16,538 nt of DNA from Bacteroidaceae bacterium (GCA_016302965.1 JAEDMP010000054.1:1-16538), one strand, 5' to 3'; numbered from the stretch's first letter, positions 6,772 through 15,125 are shown. Notes: generated by a model not told the origin, from the sequence alone. Made by a program: numbers and translations.

Positions 6772-6811
6772 CGCAGGTCTTCAGATTTCCCGACACTTTA
6801 TCCTTGTGGCA

Positions 6812-6945
6812 GTACGCCTGCGTGCGTACGCTGGTACGTTGGACAGCGTACCGTGGTACACTGCTCAGTGTACTGGAGTACGCTGCCCAACGTACTACTG
6901 TCATTCCGCCCAACGTACTGCTGTACTCCAGCCCAACGTACTGGC
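6812..6945. repeat. Array of GTAC-bounded dyads, 22-bp period
   Basis: Eleven GTAC tetramers fall in 130 bp, at 6812, 6826, 6834, 6848, 6856, 6870, 6878, 6892, 6915, 6923 and 6938. The spacing alternates 14, 8, 14, 8, 14, 8, 14, then 23, 8, 15. Each 22- or 23-bp unit is an inverted repeat of the form GTAC(A/G)(C/T)TG-N2-CA(A/G)(C/T)GTAC. The unit at 6856-6873 is a perfect 8+8 palindrome. Those at 6834-6851 and 6878-6895 have one G-T-compatible mismatch. The first unit and the last two are decayed on one side. The last three right arms share CCCAACGTACT. A 22-bp unit cannot keep a reading frame, and the frames crossing it look spurious. Confidence 0.9.
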
Positions 6946-6961
6946 ATCTGGATGGGGCACT

Positions 6962-7041
6962 CCGTAATCGACGGGTATCTGTTCAGCGATTGGATTTACG
7001 GCTTCTCAATAATCACGCGCTTAAAGCGCATACGGTTATTG
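6962..7041. other. Inverted repeats downstream of the GTAC array
   Basis: CCGTAA/TTACGG (6962-6967 with 6996-7001) is followed by CAATAA/TTATTG (7007-7012 with 7036-7041), which encloses GCGCTT-A-AAGCGC (7017-7029). A weaker CAGGG/CCCTG pair lies at 7086-7101. No T-run follows, so these are not clear terminators. The stretch 6772-7177 shows no credible gene on either strand. Confidence 0.45.
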
Positions 7042-7177
7042 TATTCGCTTCTATATAACATGTATCTGTTATTTCTCATTTTGCTCAGGGAAAGGGCCCT
7101 GTGGTGAACTGAGTAGTTACGTTTCAACTATTCCCCTGCCATTTTCAAATGTTACTGCCAACCTTACATACGTAGCG

Positions 7178-8092
7178 TCAACGCCCCTCCATCATATCCT
7201 TCCGGCTCTTGCTCTTCGTCACAAACCTCACGCCCAAGAACACCAGGATGACGGCAAGAGTATGGGTGAGTTTAAACACCCCTAAGCCTGTCACCACACT
7301 CACCACCACAGCCACTGCCGGCTGGACATAATTGTATACACTCACCACCGTGGGACGCAACACCTGCTGGGCCTGCATCGTAAGAATGTAGCACACAAAT
7401 GTGCAGACCACTACCACAAACGAAGTCTCAAGCCATGTCGTGACAGAAATTGCCGAAAAAGCTATCGACGACACATGCGAAAACGTGAAAGGAGAGATGA
7501 AAAGGGCGGCAAAAGTGAACATCCACTTGTTGACCGTAAATACGGAATAACGCTTAATCAGCCTGTTGAACATCGACAGATAAAACGCAAACGACAACTG
7601 GGCAAACATGCACAAGAGGTCGCCTCGCAAGTCGCCCACCTTTGCGTTATCAGCAGTGGCACTCGTGAAAATGAGCAGCAACGCGCCGCTGAAACCCAGG
7701 AAAACGCCACCTGCCTTCTTGCCCGTTATCGGCTCCTTCAGAATCAGGGCAGACAATACCATAGCAAAGATAGGCATCGAAGTGGTTACGATGCTCGAAT
7801 TGACGGGAGACGTGATACTGAGCCCGATGGTATAGCAACACTGGTTCAACACCAGACCGAACAGACCTGCCAGACCCAGATGCAGGATATCCTTCACTGG
7901 CGGATGCTCCTTCTTTACAAAAAATGAGGCCACCCAAAACAATACAGCCGCTCCCACCACACGGAAAGTGACCATATCTATACCCGTTAGTCCATGCGTC
8001 ATGGCATCCTTGCCCACAGGAGCCATCAGCCCCCAGAATGCACATGCAAGAAACATACATAGATGGGCTATCAAAGGCTTTTTGTTATCCAT
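7178..8092 (-). CDS. EamA/DMT-family transporter
   Basis: Encodes a 304-residue inner-membrane protein of the drug/metabolite transporter superfamily with two tandem EamA domains (about residues 12-142 and 157-292), about ten transmembrane segments. Family marks: ACAFWGLMAPVGK in helix 1, the TTSMPIFAMVLSALILKEPIT segment at the end of the first repeat, and VYNYVQPAVAVVVSVV in the second. Substrates of such proteins range from amino acids to nucleobase-like metabolites and cannot be predicted here. It lies 54 bp downstream of the NCS2 permease gene on the same strand, with a possible promoter of its own in the gap, so it may be only partly co-transcribed with the purine genes. Confidence 0.92.
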   Translation of the reverse strand: MDNKKPLIAHLCMFLACAFWGLMAPVGKDAMTHGLTGIDMVTFRVVGAAVLFWVASFFVKKEHPPVKDILHLGLAGLFGLVLNQCCYTIGLSITSPVNSSIVTTSMPIFAMVLSALILKEPITGKKAGGVFLGFSGALLLIFTSATADNAKVGDLRGDLLCMFAQLSFAFYLSMFNRLIKRYSVFTVNKWMFTFAALFISPFTFSHVSSIAFSAISVTTWLETSFVVVVCTFVCYILTMQAQQVLRPTVVSVYNYVQPAVAVVVSVVTGLGVFKLTHTLAVILVFLGVRFVTKSKSRKDMMEGR

Positions 8093-8121
8093 TATTCAAT
8101 CCTATAAAAAATATTGATTTG

Positions 8122-8129
8122 CAAAGTTA
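8122..8129 (-). promoter_or_regulatory. Possible promoter -7 box (TAACTTTG) of the EamA gene
   Basis: On the - strand TAACTTTG matches TAnnTTTG, 30 nt before the EamA start codon and just after the permease stop codon. No TTTG is present at -33. Confidence 0.45.
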
Positions 8130-8146
8130 TCAGACCACATTCAGGG

Positions 8147-9439
8147 TCAGGCTTTCTCCTTGGGCAGCACCAGATTGAGGATGACAGCCAGCACGAAGAC
8201 CACAGCCACACAGTTGCCGGCAAAAACCGTCTGGATTATCTGTGGGAAGAGGCTGAACATCTCCGTGGCCTGGGTGAATCCGAGTCCGACGCTGAGCGAC
8301 ATGCTGACGATAATCAGGTTACGGTTGGAGAACCCGCACTTGGCCACCATGCCGAATCCGGCAAAGAGGATGGACCCGAACATCATGATGGTGCAACCGC
8401 CCAACACCGCCTGGGGAATAGACGTGAGCACGACACCCACCGCGGGGAACAGTCCGCTGACAATCATGAGCATGGCCCCCGTGGCAATGGCAAAGCGGTT
8501 GACCACCTTGGAGATGGCCGCCAGCCCCACGTTCTGGGAGAAAGAAGTGATAGGGGTGCAGCCGAAGAGGCCGGCTACCGAACTGACAAAGCCATCGCAG
8601 GCGATACTTCCTCCCATCTCACTTCGGGTCACATCCCTGCCCAACGCACCGGAGCACAAGGCAGAGGTGTCGCCGATGGTCTCGGTGGCCGACACCAGAT
8701 AGACACAAACGATGGCGAGAATGGCATCCAGACTGAACTCGGGCGTAAACGGCAACAGTTTGGGCAGCGCCACCACCTCCACCTGCTGCAGGGCAGAGAA
8801 ATCGACCATGCCCATCACCAAGGCCAGTACATAACCTACAATCAGCCCCACCAACACCGACAGGGCTCGCAGAAAGCCTTTGGCCAGCACCATCGTAATC
8901 AGACAGGTGAACAGCGTGACAGACCCTACAATCCAGTTGTGCAGACTACCGAAATCGGCAGCCCCCTGCCCGCCGGCGAAGCTGTTGGCACCGATAGGCA
9001 ACAGCGAGAAACCAATGGCGGTGACCACGGTGGCCGCCACCTCGGGAGAGATGAGACGGGTCCAGTATCGGGGGAAGAGTCCGAGCAGTCCTTCCACCAA
9101 ACCACCCACGATGACCGCTCCCACAAGCGTCCCCATACCTTGGGTGGATGCGATGGCAATAGCGAGTGAGAGGAAGGTGAAGCTGATTCCCATCACGATG
9201 GGCAGACGCGATCCCACCCGCCAAATCGGGTAGAGCTGCACAAGTGTACCGATGCCGGCAATGACCATACAGTTTTGCACCAGTGTGGCACTCAGTTCCT
9301 GCGGCAGTCCAGCCACATTGGCCAGGATGATGATAGGGGTAATATTTGCCACAAACATGGCCAGGATATGCTGCATACCAAAAGGAAGTGCCTGCAAGAG
9401 CGGCACCCTTCCTTCCGTCTGGAAGACATTATTGTTCAT
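8147..9439 (-). CDS. NCS2-family nucleobase permease, probably xanthine
   Basis: Encodes a 430-residue inner-membrane symporter of the nucleobase:cation symporter-2 (NAT) family, with about 14 hydrophobic segments. Two signature regions stand out: SATETIGDTSA (250-260), with the substrate-site Glu253 of helix 8, and FSQNVG (300-305), the QN-x-G motif of helix 10 that separates NCS2 purine transporters. Helix 1 carries LPFGMQHILAMFVANITP. The xanthine call rests mainly on the neighbour: the gene follows xpt by 18 bp on the same strand, the same pair as xpt-pbuX of Bacillus. Uracil or uric acid remain possible. Confidence 0.9.
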   Translation of the reverse strand: MNNNVFQTEGRVPLLQALPFGMQHILAMFVANITPIIILANVAGLPQELSATLVQNCMVIAGIGTLVQLYPIWRVGSRLPIVMGISFTFLSLAIAIASTQGMGTLVGAVIVGGLVEGLLGLFPRYWTRLISPEVAATVVTAIGFSLLPIGANSFAGGQGAADFGSLHNWIVGSVTLFTCLITMVLAKGFLRALSVLVGLIVGYVLALVMGMVDFSALQQVEVVALPKLLPFTPEFSLDAILAIVCVYLVSATETIGDTSALCSGALGRDVTRSEMGGSIACDGFVSSVAGLFGCTPITSFSQNVGLAAISKVVNRFAIATGAMLMIVSGLFPAVGVVLTSIPQAVLGGCTIMMFGSILFAGFGMVAKCGFSNRNLIIVSMSLSVGLGFTQATEMFSLFPQIIQTVFAGNCVAVVFVLAVILNLVLPKEKA

Positions 9440-9457
9440 CGTATGTGAGCGGTATTA

Positions 9458-10033
9458 TTATCTGAAGATGATTTCCTGTTTCTCATAATCCATCGAGTCG
9501 ATGATGGCTATTGACTCGAGATGGTAACCCTCGCCGCGCAGGATGGCTCCACCCTGCTGCTGGCCTTTCTCGATGGCGATACCGATGCCAACCACCTCGC
9601 CGCCGGCCTGCTGCACCAGACTGATCAGCGCCTTGGCGGCCTGCCCGTCAGCAAGGAAGTCATCTACGATGAGCACCTTGTCATCTGCAGTGAGATAAGG
9701 CCGCGATACAAACACATTGTTGAAACACTTGTGGGTGAAGGAGTAAGCCTTGGCCACATACTTGTCGTCGGTGCTGTTGGCCGTCTGGCTCTTCTTGGCA
9801 AACACCACGGGCACATCATAGAGGTCGCCCAAGAGCGTGGCGATGGCGATGCCACTGGCCTCGATGGTCAGAATCTTGTTCACCTGTTTGCCACGAAATC
9901 GGCGTTTGAACTCATAGGCTATCTGGCGGATAATATCCACATCAATCTGATGATTGAGAAAGTTGTCTACCTTCAGGATGTTGCCCTCCTTGATGACACC
10001 ATCTTCGAGGATTTTTTCTTCAAGAAAATTCAT
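9458..10033 (-). CDS. xpt: Xanthine phosphoribosyltransferase
   Basis: Encodes 191 residues closely patterned on Bacillus subtilis Xpt, which makes XMP from xanthine and PRPP in purine salvage. The N-terminal KVDNFLNHQID (21-31) is typical of Xpt. Next come IEASGIAIA and VPVVFAKK, then the PRPP-binding loop VLIVDDFLADGQA (120-132). A C-terminal GIGIAIEKGQQQGG (149-162) matches the family's IEK segment. The protein is cytosolic. It is the first gene of an operon with the NCS2 permease, so uptake and salvage are coupled. Its leader is foldable but does not resemble a purine riboswitch. Length is normal (Bacillus about 194). Confidence 0.95.
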   Translation of the reverse strand: MNFLEEKILEDGVIKEGNILKVDNFLNHQIDVDIIRQIAYEFKRRFRGKQVNKILTIEASGIAIATLLGDLYDVPVVFAKKSQTANSTDDKYVAKAYSFTHKCFNNVFVSRPYLTADDKVLIVDDFLADGQAAKALISLVQQAGGEVVGIGIAIEKGQQQGGAILRGEGYHLESIAIIDSMDYEKQEIIFR

Positions 10034-10132
10034 AGTACTTCTGCTTATTGTAATAGGTAAGAAATCACGGGATCCGGACCTTTACCTGCCCACCCAGTGA
10101 CTGTTTAGAGCGGACTCCATCCGGAAATCCGC
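10034..10132 (-). promoter_or_regulatory. Foldable 5' leader of xpt with two TCCGGA loops
   Basis: Read on the - strand, hairpin I pairs GCGGA with TCCGC (10132-10128 with 10114-10110). Hairpin II pairs AGGTAA with TTACCT (10087-10082 with 10060-10055). Each loop carries the self-complementary hexamer TCCGGA (10125-10120 and 10078-10073), so the two loops could kiss, or the hexamers could be paired sites for a dimeric protein. The conserved core of purine riboswitches is not seen. A regulatory role in purine salvage is inference. Confidence 0.35.
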
Positions 10133-10134
10133 CC

Positions 10135-10166
10135 CAAAATTACGAATATTCTCTGAAACGAGAAAA
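10135..10166 (-). promoter_or_regulatory. Promoter of the xpt operon
   Basis: On the - strand TAATTTTG (10142-10135) matches TAnnTTTG. It is preceded after 20 nt by TTTT (10166-10163), one base from the TTTG -33 box. The transcript would begin near 10131, at the base of leader hairpin I. Confidence 0.6.
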
Positions 10167-10235
10167 CATTTATGTAAAAAACAGCCATCAGCTATCTATA
10201 TATGCCCATTTTACACCTCCTAACCATACCGAAAG

Positions 10236-10267
10236 AAGGGCTGGAAGATTCGTATCATCCAGCCCTT
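10236..10267 (-). terminator. Terminator of the alpha-amylase gene
   Basis: GGGCTGGA (10238-10245) pairs with TCCAGCCC (10258-10265), with an inner GAT/ATC pair and outer A-T pairs. On the - strand it is followed by a TTCTTTC stretch. It lies about 120 nt after the amylase stop codon. Apart from this hairpin and the xpt promoter and leader, the 10034-10386 gap holds nothing I recognise. Confidence 0.7.
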
Positions 10268-10386
10268 TGCTTGCAATTCCCAGAATAGCGTCAGAATCCG
10301 CTATTCCTTCCTGAATCAATCCTTTTTATCATTACTTAAGAACCTTATTGTTACATCTATCTAACTATGATTACATTACTATTTCA

Positions 10387-12411
10387 TTATTTCACCACCT
10401 TTTTGCCATTGACCACATAGATGCCCTTGGCAAGGGGAGCTACTGCCTCAGGCAGCGAGGTGCCTGCGGGCAATGTGCGTAACAACTGACCATTGAGGGT
10501 ATACACCCGGAGGGGCACCTGAGCGGTCTGAGCCTCACCGTCGGCTACTACGCCCTCAATACCGGTCATCACGGAGGTCACATCCTTCACCGTATACTTG
10601 CCGTTCACCTTGGCGGCCATCTCGTAGTACTTGTCCTGGGTGATGGGGCCGATGTCTACGGTCTGGTCCTTGCCCATTCCTTGGTCGAAGATGATATTGA
10701 AGGAATAGTCGGCAGTGGCGATATCGAAGGTCTGGCAGTACCACTTCTCACCGTTGATCATCGTATAGTCGGTCACGGTCTTGCCCGGCCAGCCTCCATT
10801 GAGCTGTGTATTCTTGCCATCGTTGGCCCAGGCATAGAAGTAGAGCGACGGCCATTGGGGATCCTTGAGATAGACCGTTGCGGTATGGGGCTCAAAGGGC
10901 TTGATGGTGTAGTGGCGGGTGATGACATTTTTCACCACTCCCCCGCTGAGCAGGCCCACGGTGAGCGTGGCCGAGGCGGCATCTATCGTGAGGGAGGTGC
11001 CGGGATCTACTGAGGCGGAAGAGGCGGTGGGCCGGGAGCCGTCGGTGGTATAAACCAGTTTGGCATCCGCATCCGTAGAGATGGCGCTCAGCGTCACCTG
11101 GAAGCTCTCGCTGTAGTTACCCGAGGGTACAGATATCCAGGGCTGCTCCAGACTCTTCGTGGCATATACCTTGTAGGCTGACCCCTGTTCCACCAGCTGA
11201 TAGTCGGAAGAGGAGACGGCCGGCGTGCCCATTCCGCATGAGAGGATGAGTTTGCCCTTGGTGCCCGTCACCTCAGCCGCATAGAGCATGCCGCTGGAGT
11301 TGAGTTCTTTCACTTCACTTTCATTATGAATGCCTACAAGTTTGCGCAGGGTGATGAGTTGTTTGATGCTGCTCTTGTACTGCTTCCAATGCTGCAGGAA
11401 CACACAGGGAGTGCCGGGCATGGTGAGGATATAGGCATTGGCTGCCTCGACAAACGACTTCACGGGGTCCTGGGGTTCGCTGGCCGAACGGTACTGGGTG
11501 TCGTGGTTGTCGACGAAGGTCACCGAGTAGCGCTTATATTCGTCATAGCCGTTGATGCCCTTGTTGGAGAGTTTGCTCCAGTTGTTCTGGTTGCAGGCAT
11601 CGCGGATGGCATAACGGGTGGGGAAGTCGAAGGAGGCCGACTGGATGACACCGTCCACCTTGGTACCGTCAATCCAGTTTTTCACCGTGGGATAATAGCC
11701 GTCCCAATACTCGCCTACCGAGAAGGCGGGTTTGGTGGTGGAGTTGTAGAGACCCGTATATTTGGCTGCATAGCCCTTGGTCATGTCATAACGGAAACCG
11801 GCATAGCCGAGGTCGTTGAGCAGGAAGTTGAGATAGGCAATCACATTGTCCTGCACATTCTGGCTCGTATGGTCAAGGTCACGCGCGCCGCTCCATCCCT
11901 CACCGGTATCGTTGGCTCCCGTCACTTCATATTTTTTTGCAGTGGCTCCTCCATCGTCGTTCTTGCAGATGTCGGCCAGTCCGAGTTGATAGGTCACTCC
12001 CTTATAGGTCTCAGCGGGGAAATCCACCCATGATCCGCCCACGCCCAACACGTTGCGGTGGTTGACGACCACATCGGCAATTACGCCCAGGTCATACTTC
12101 TTGCAGGTCTGGATGAAAGAGCGCAACTGCTCTTCGGTGCCGAAACTGCTGTTATGGTCAAACCAGTAGACGGGCAGATAACCCATCACATTGCCTGTGG
12201 AGTTGCAGTTGCCACTTTGGGGCACCCAGATGAGGTCGAAATAGTCGCCCATCTCGGCGGCCTGTTCCTCCAGATTGGCCCATTGGGTATCCACGTAGGA
12301 ATCCCAGAAGAATCCCTGTAGCATCACGCCTCCATACTGGGCGGGCCATCCTTGTGCCATCATTGAGAGCGCAAAGAGGATAGAAAATACGGTAGTAGAA
12401 ATACGTTTCAT
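10387..12411 (-). CDS. Secreted modular GH13 alpha-amylase
   Basis: Encodes 674 residues. A cleavable signal peptide (1 to about 20, ending SMMAQ) has no lipobox, so unlike SusG it is not a lipoprotein. The GH13 barrel (about 25-355) has all catalytic regions: DVVVNH (113-118), GFRYDM with nucleophile Asp209, SVGEYW with acid/base Glu234, and VDNHD with Asp304. A short all-beta domain C follows. Residues 430-505 (YTTDGSRPT) resemble the chitobiase C-terminal-like beta domain. Residues 508-600 (YLKDPQW, GGWPGKTV) resemble a CBM26-type starch-binding module. The last about 40 residues (LRVYTLNGQLL, LAKGIYVVNGKKVVK) look like a type IX secretion C-terminal sorting domain. Predicted role: endo-cleavage of starch or glycogen outside the cell. 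It is divergent from the GH2 gene and has its own terminator. Confidence 0.93.
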   Translation of the reverse strand: MKRISTTVFSILFALSMMAQGWPAQYGGVMLQGFFWDSYVDTQWANLEEQAAEMGDYFDLIWVPQSGNCNSTGNVMGYLPVYWFDHNSSFGTEEQLRSFIQTCKKYDLGVIADVVVNHRNVLGVGGSWVDFPAETYKGVTYQLGLADICKNDDGGATAKKYEVTGANDTGEGWSGARDLDHTSQNVQDNVIAYLNFLLNDLGYAGFRYDMTKGYAAKYTGLYNSTTKPAFSVGEYWDGYYPTVKNWIDGTKVDGVIQSASFDFPTRYAIRDACNQNNWSKLSNKGINGYDEYKRYSVTFVDNHDTQYRSASEPQDPVKSFVEAANAYILTMPGTPCVFLQHWKQYKSSIKQLITLRKLVGIHNESEVKELNSSGMLYAAEVTGTKGKLILSCGMGTPAVSSSDYQLVEQGSAYKVYATKSLEQPWISVPSGNYSESFQVTLSAISTDADAKLVYTTDGSRPTASSASVDPGTSLTIDAASATLTVGLLSGGVVKNVITRHYTIKPFEPHTATVYLKDPQWPSLYFYAWANDGKNTQLNGGWPGKTVTDYTMINGEKWYCQTFDIATADYSFNIIFDQGMGKDQTVDIGPITQDKYYEMAAKVNGKYTVKDVTSVMTGIEGVVADGEAQTAQVPLRVYTLNGQLLRTLPAGTSLPEAVAPLAKGIYVVNGKKVVK

Positions 12412-12439
12412 GTTGTTTAGGCTTTTGATTTCGATGGTG

Positions 12440-12447
12440 CAAAATTA
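12440..12447 (-). promoter_or_regulatory. Promoter -7 box (TAATTTTG) of the amylase gene
   Basis: On the - strand TAATTTTG matches TAnnTTTG, 28 nt before the amylase ATG. No TTTG is found at the -33 position, so the promoter may need an activator. Confidence 0.55.
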
Positions 12448-12570
12448 CAAAAAGGATTCATTGCCTGTATGAAAAATTTGTCAATATTGTTCATTTTGCC
12501 ATGCAAACGTTTGCCATTTGTACTATTTTATCCTTTTTTCGTCCTTCGATGATATTTTTTATCCTTTCTG

Positions 12571-12601
12571 CTTGTCAGTTTCATTTCTTTTTCTATCTTT
12601 G
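12571..12601 (+). promoter_or_regulatory. Promoter of the GH2 gene
   Basis: CTTG (12571-12574) is followed after 19 nt by TATCTTTG (12594-12601), a full -7 match with a near-consensus -33 box. The ATG lies 25 bp downstream. The 215-bp divergent gap shared with the amylase promoter is AT-rich, and any AraC-type operator would be expected there; I could not pick out a convincing repeat. Confidence 0.65.
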
Positions 12602-12626
12602 CATATCATTTGATAACTAAAGCCTG

Positions 12627-15125
12627 ATGATGAAGAAACCTAAACACCATTCACCCAATACCCAGCCTTTCCATCTGTTGGGACTGATGCTGCTGGTTAT
12701 GATTCTCCTCTACAACCCTGCTCATGCCCAGCGCGAGCAAGTCTGCTTCGACCTCGGCTGGCGCTTCCACTTCGGCCATGCCGGCGACCCCGTCAAGGAC
12801 TTCGGCTGTGGTACGGAATACTTCAACTATCTCACCAAGGCGGCCTCCATCCACAACGAGGGTCCCTACAGCATGAAGTTTGATGACAGCAGTTGGCAAA
12901 CCGTCAACCTGCCCCACGACTTCGTGGTACAACTGCCCTTCAGCCGTGAGGGCAGCCACTCGCACGGCTACAAGACCGTGGGCTACCGCTATCCCGAGAC
13001 CTCGGTGGGTTGGTACCGCAAGACCTTCCACATTGACAAGGAAGACGAGGGCAAGCATATCGCTCTGCTCTTCGACGGCATCTTCCGCGACAGCCGCGTA
13101 TGGGTGAACGGCTTCTACTGCGGACGTACAGAGAGCGGCTATCTCTCCCAATACCACGATATCACGGCGTATCTGAACTATGGCGGCGACAATGTGGTCT
13201 GCGTGCGCGCCGATGCCACTCTTGAAGAGGGTTGGTTCTATGAGGGTGGAGGCATCTACCGCCACGTGTGGCTGCAGAAGACCGCTCCCCTGCACATCAG
13301 CAACGACGGTCTGTGGGTAACCACCCAACGGTGGAACCGCAAGCAGGACTGGGCCCTCATCCAGATCAACACCCTGCTGACCAATGCTTCGGCCGATACG
13401 CTCTCCTCCTATCTCCACTACTCCCTCCGGGATGCTGAGGGAAAGGTCATCATGGAGGAACAGTCGCGCCATGCCTGCCGGACCTATCCGCGCCACGCGA
13501 ACATCAAGAGAAACTACTTCTTCAAGGTGAAGAGTCCCCGATTGTGGAGTCCCTCCCACCCCTACCTCTATACCCTCACCGTAGAGGTGAAAGATGAACA
13601 GCAGCGGGTAATAGACAGCCAGCGTGTGAAGGTGGGCATACGCGAGGTGGTGTTTGATGCTGACCGCGGACTTCTGCTCAACGGTGAGCCGGTGAAGATT
13701 CAGGGTGTGAACATGCACCAAGACCATGCCGGAGTGGGTGCCGCCATCCCCGACGACCTGCTGGCCTACCGTCTCCGCAAACTCAAGGCTATGGGTTGCA
13801 ACACCTATCGGGCCTCACACAACCCTACCACCAGCACTATGCTCGACCTCTGCGACTCGCTGGGGATGATGGTCATCGAGGAGAACCGGTTGGCGGGCAT
13901 CAGCCAGGAACAGCAGGAACAGTTGCGACGCACCATCGAGCGGGCACGCCGGCATCCATCGGTCATTCTCTGGAGTGTGGGCAACGAGGAATGGGGTATT
14001 GAATGGAATGAGAAAGGCGAGAAGATTGCAGCCGTGATGCGTGACTGGTGCCATCGGTATGACCCAAGTCGAGAGATGTCGTTTGCCACCAGTGGAGGGC
14101 CTACAGTGGAGGTGCCCGTGGATGTGGCCGGCTACAACTATATCCTGCAGAACCCCGTGGAGAAACACCGCAAGCACTATCCGCAGCGCAGATGCTACGG
14201 CTCTGAGGAGACCTCAGGTTGCGGCACCCGCGACATCTACTATGACGACCCCGAGGGACGGTGGATGCCTGCACTCAACCGCATGGCCGACGAGAAAGAC
14301 AGTTGCTACAACCGCATCGAACGGGGATGGCGCTTCTATGCCGAACGTCCCTGGGCAGCAGGTTGCTGTTTCTGGACGGGCTTTGACTATCGGGGTGAAC
14401 CCAATCCGCTGAAATATCCTGCCACGGGGTCGGAGTTCGGTATTCTCGACTACTGCGGCTTCCCCAAGGACGAGGCCTACTATCTGAAAGCCTGGTGGAC
14501 CGATGAGGATGTGCTGCATATCCTGCCCCACTGGAACCTGCACGGACATGAGGGTGAGAAGGTGAAGATATGGGCCTACTCCAACTGCGACGAGGTGGAG
14601 CTCTGGCTCAACGGCAAGTCGTTGGGCAAGAAGACCATGCCCCGCTACGGTCATATCGAGTGGGAGGCCACGTACACGCCGGGCAAACTGCGGGCGGTAG
14701 GTTGGCGGCAAGGACGCCGTATCTCCACCACCTTGGAGACGGCAGGCGAGGTGGCACAAGCCACCGCCGAGTCCAGTGCGCAGGAACTGGATGCCAGCCG
14801 GAGGGGTGTGGCCGTAATCGACATCACCCTGTGCGACCGCAAGGGCAGACGGGTGCCTGATGCCTGCGGCAACATCATCGTGAAGGTGGAGGGAGAAGCC
14901 GAAATCCTGGGCTTCGGCAATGGCGACCCCGCCTTCCGCTCTGCCGAACAGCCATCGGAACAGGAGCGGCAACAGGTGACGGTTCCTGCCTTCAACGGCC
15001 ATGCCCAGGTGCTGGTGCAGGCCAAGGGACAGCAAGGCAACGCCACCGTCACCATCACGCCCGAACTGCCTGCCGCATCACAGAAGAAAAACGCCTCTGC
15101 CTCGCTGAACCTCTCTATCCGTTGA
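12627..15125 (+). CDS. Glycoside hydrolase family 2 enzyme, beta-galactosidase type
   Basis: Encodes 832 residues. A signal peptide ends at about AHA (32-34), with no lipobox, so the product is probably periplasmic. An N-terminal jelly roll (about 36-220) carries the VNLPHDF, VGWYRKTF and VWVNG motifs of GH2. A beta-sandwich follows (about 222-340). The TIM barrel (345-620) has RASHNP (395-400), the acid/base Glu454 in SVGNEEWG and the likely nucleophile Glu527 in YGSEETSG. Residues 645-695 (YSNCDEVELWLNGKSLG) match the DUF4982 domain, and a last Ig-like domain (about 720-815) has EILGFGNGDP. This layout is common in Bacteroidetes exo-acting beta-galactosidases, but beta-glucuronidase or other GH2 activities cannot be excluded. 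The AraC gene follows after 73 bp with no promoter or terminator between, suggesting an operon. Confidence 0.92.
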   Translation: MMKKPKHHSPNTQPFHLLGLMLLVMILLYNPAHAQREQVCFDLGWRFHFGHAGDPVKDFGCGTEYFNYLTKAASIHNEGPYSMKFDDSSWQTVNLPHDFVVQLPFSREGSHSHGYKTVGYRYPETSVGWYRKTFHIDKEDEGKHIALLFDGIFRDSRVWVNGFYCGRTESGYLSQYHDITAYLNYGGDNVVCVRADATLEEGWFYEGGGIYRHVWLQKTAPLHISNDGLWVTTQRWNRKQDWALIQINTLLTNASADTLSSYLHYSLRDAEGKVIMEEQSRHACRTYPRHANIKRNYFFKVKSPRLWSPSHPYLYTLTVEVKDEQQRVIDSQRVKVGIREVVFDADRGLLLNGEPVKIQGVNMHQDHAGVGAAIPDDLLAYRLRKLKAMGCNTYRASHNPTTSTMLDLCDSLGMMVIEENRLAGISQEQQEQLRRTIERARRHPSVILWSVGNEEWGIEWNEKGEKIAAVMRDWCHRYDPSREMSFATSGGPTVEVPVDVAGYNYILQNPVEKHRKHYPQRRCYGSEETSGCGTRDIYYDDPEGRWMPALNRMADEKDSCYNRIERGWRFYAERPWAAGCCFWTGFDYRGEPNPLKYPATGSEFGILDYCGFPKDEAYYLKAWWTDEDVLHILPHWNLHGHEGEKVKIWAYSNCDEVELWLNGKSLGKKTMPRYGHIEWEATYTPGKLRAVGWRQGRRISTTLETAGEVAQATAESSAQELDASRRGVAVIDITLCDRKGRRVPDACGNIIVKVEGEAEILGFGNGDPAFRSAEQPSEQERQQVTVPAFNGHAQVLVQAKGQQGNATVTITPELPAASQKKNASASLNLSIR

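Noticed and set aside
6812..6945. GTAC array as a CRISPR
   Set aside because: Units are 22 bp, contiguous and palindromic, with only 4-nt linkers. There are no unique spacers of about 30 bp and no cas genes.
6590..7058. Several overlapping frames (125, 142 and 84 codons) across the GTAC array
   Set aside because: Their repeated peptide-like content comes from the 22-bp DNA repeat in shifting frames, and 22 is not a multiple of 3; they have no promoter or conserved motif.
8114..9169. 351-codon + strand frame opposite the NCS2 permease
   Set aside because: It is an antisense shadow: His/Gly/Arg-rich low-complexity translation, while the - strand frame has clear NCS2 motifs.
10034..10132. Purine riboswitch before xpt
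   Set aside because: The three-way-junction core and loop-loop sequences of the purine riboswitch are not present; only simple hairpins with TCCGGA loops are seen.
12651..13727. 358-codon - strand frame opposite the GH2 gene (and the 273-codon one at 14214-15035)
   Set aside because: These are antisense shadows created by the codon bias of the GH2 gene; no recognisable domain.
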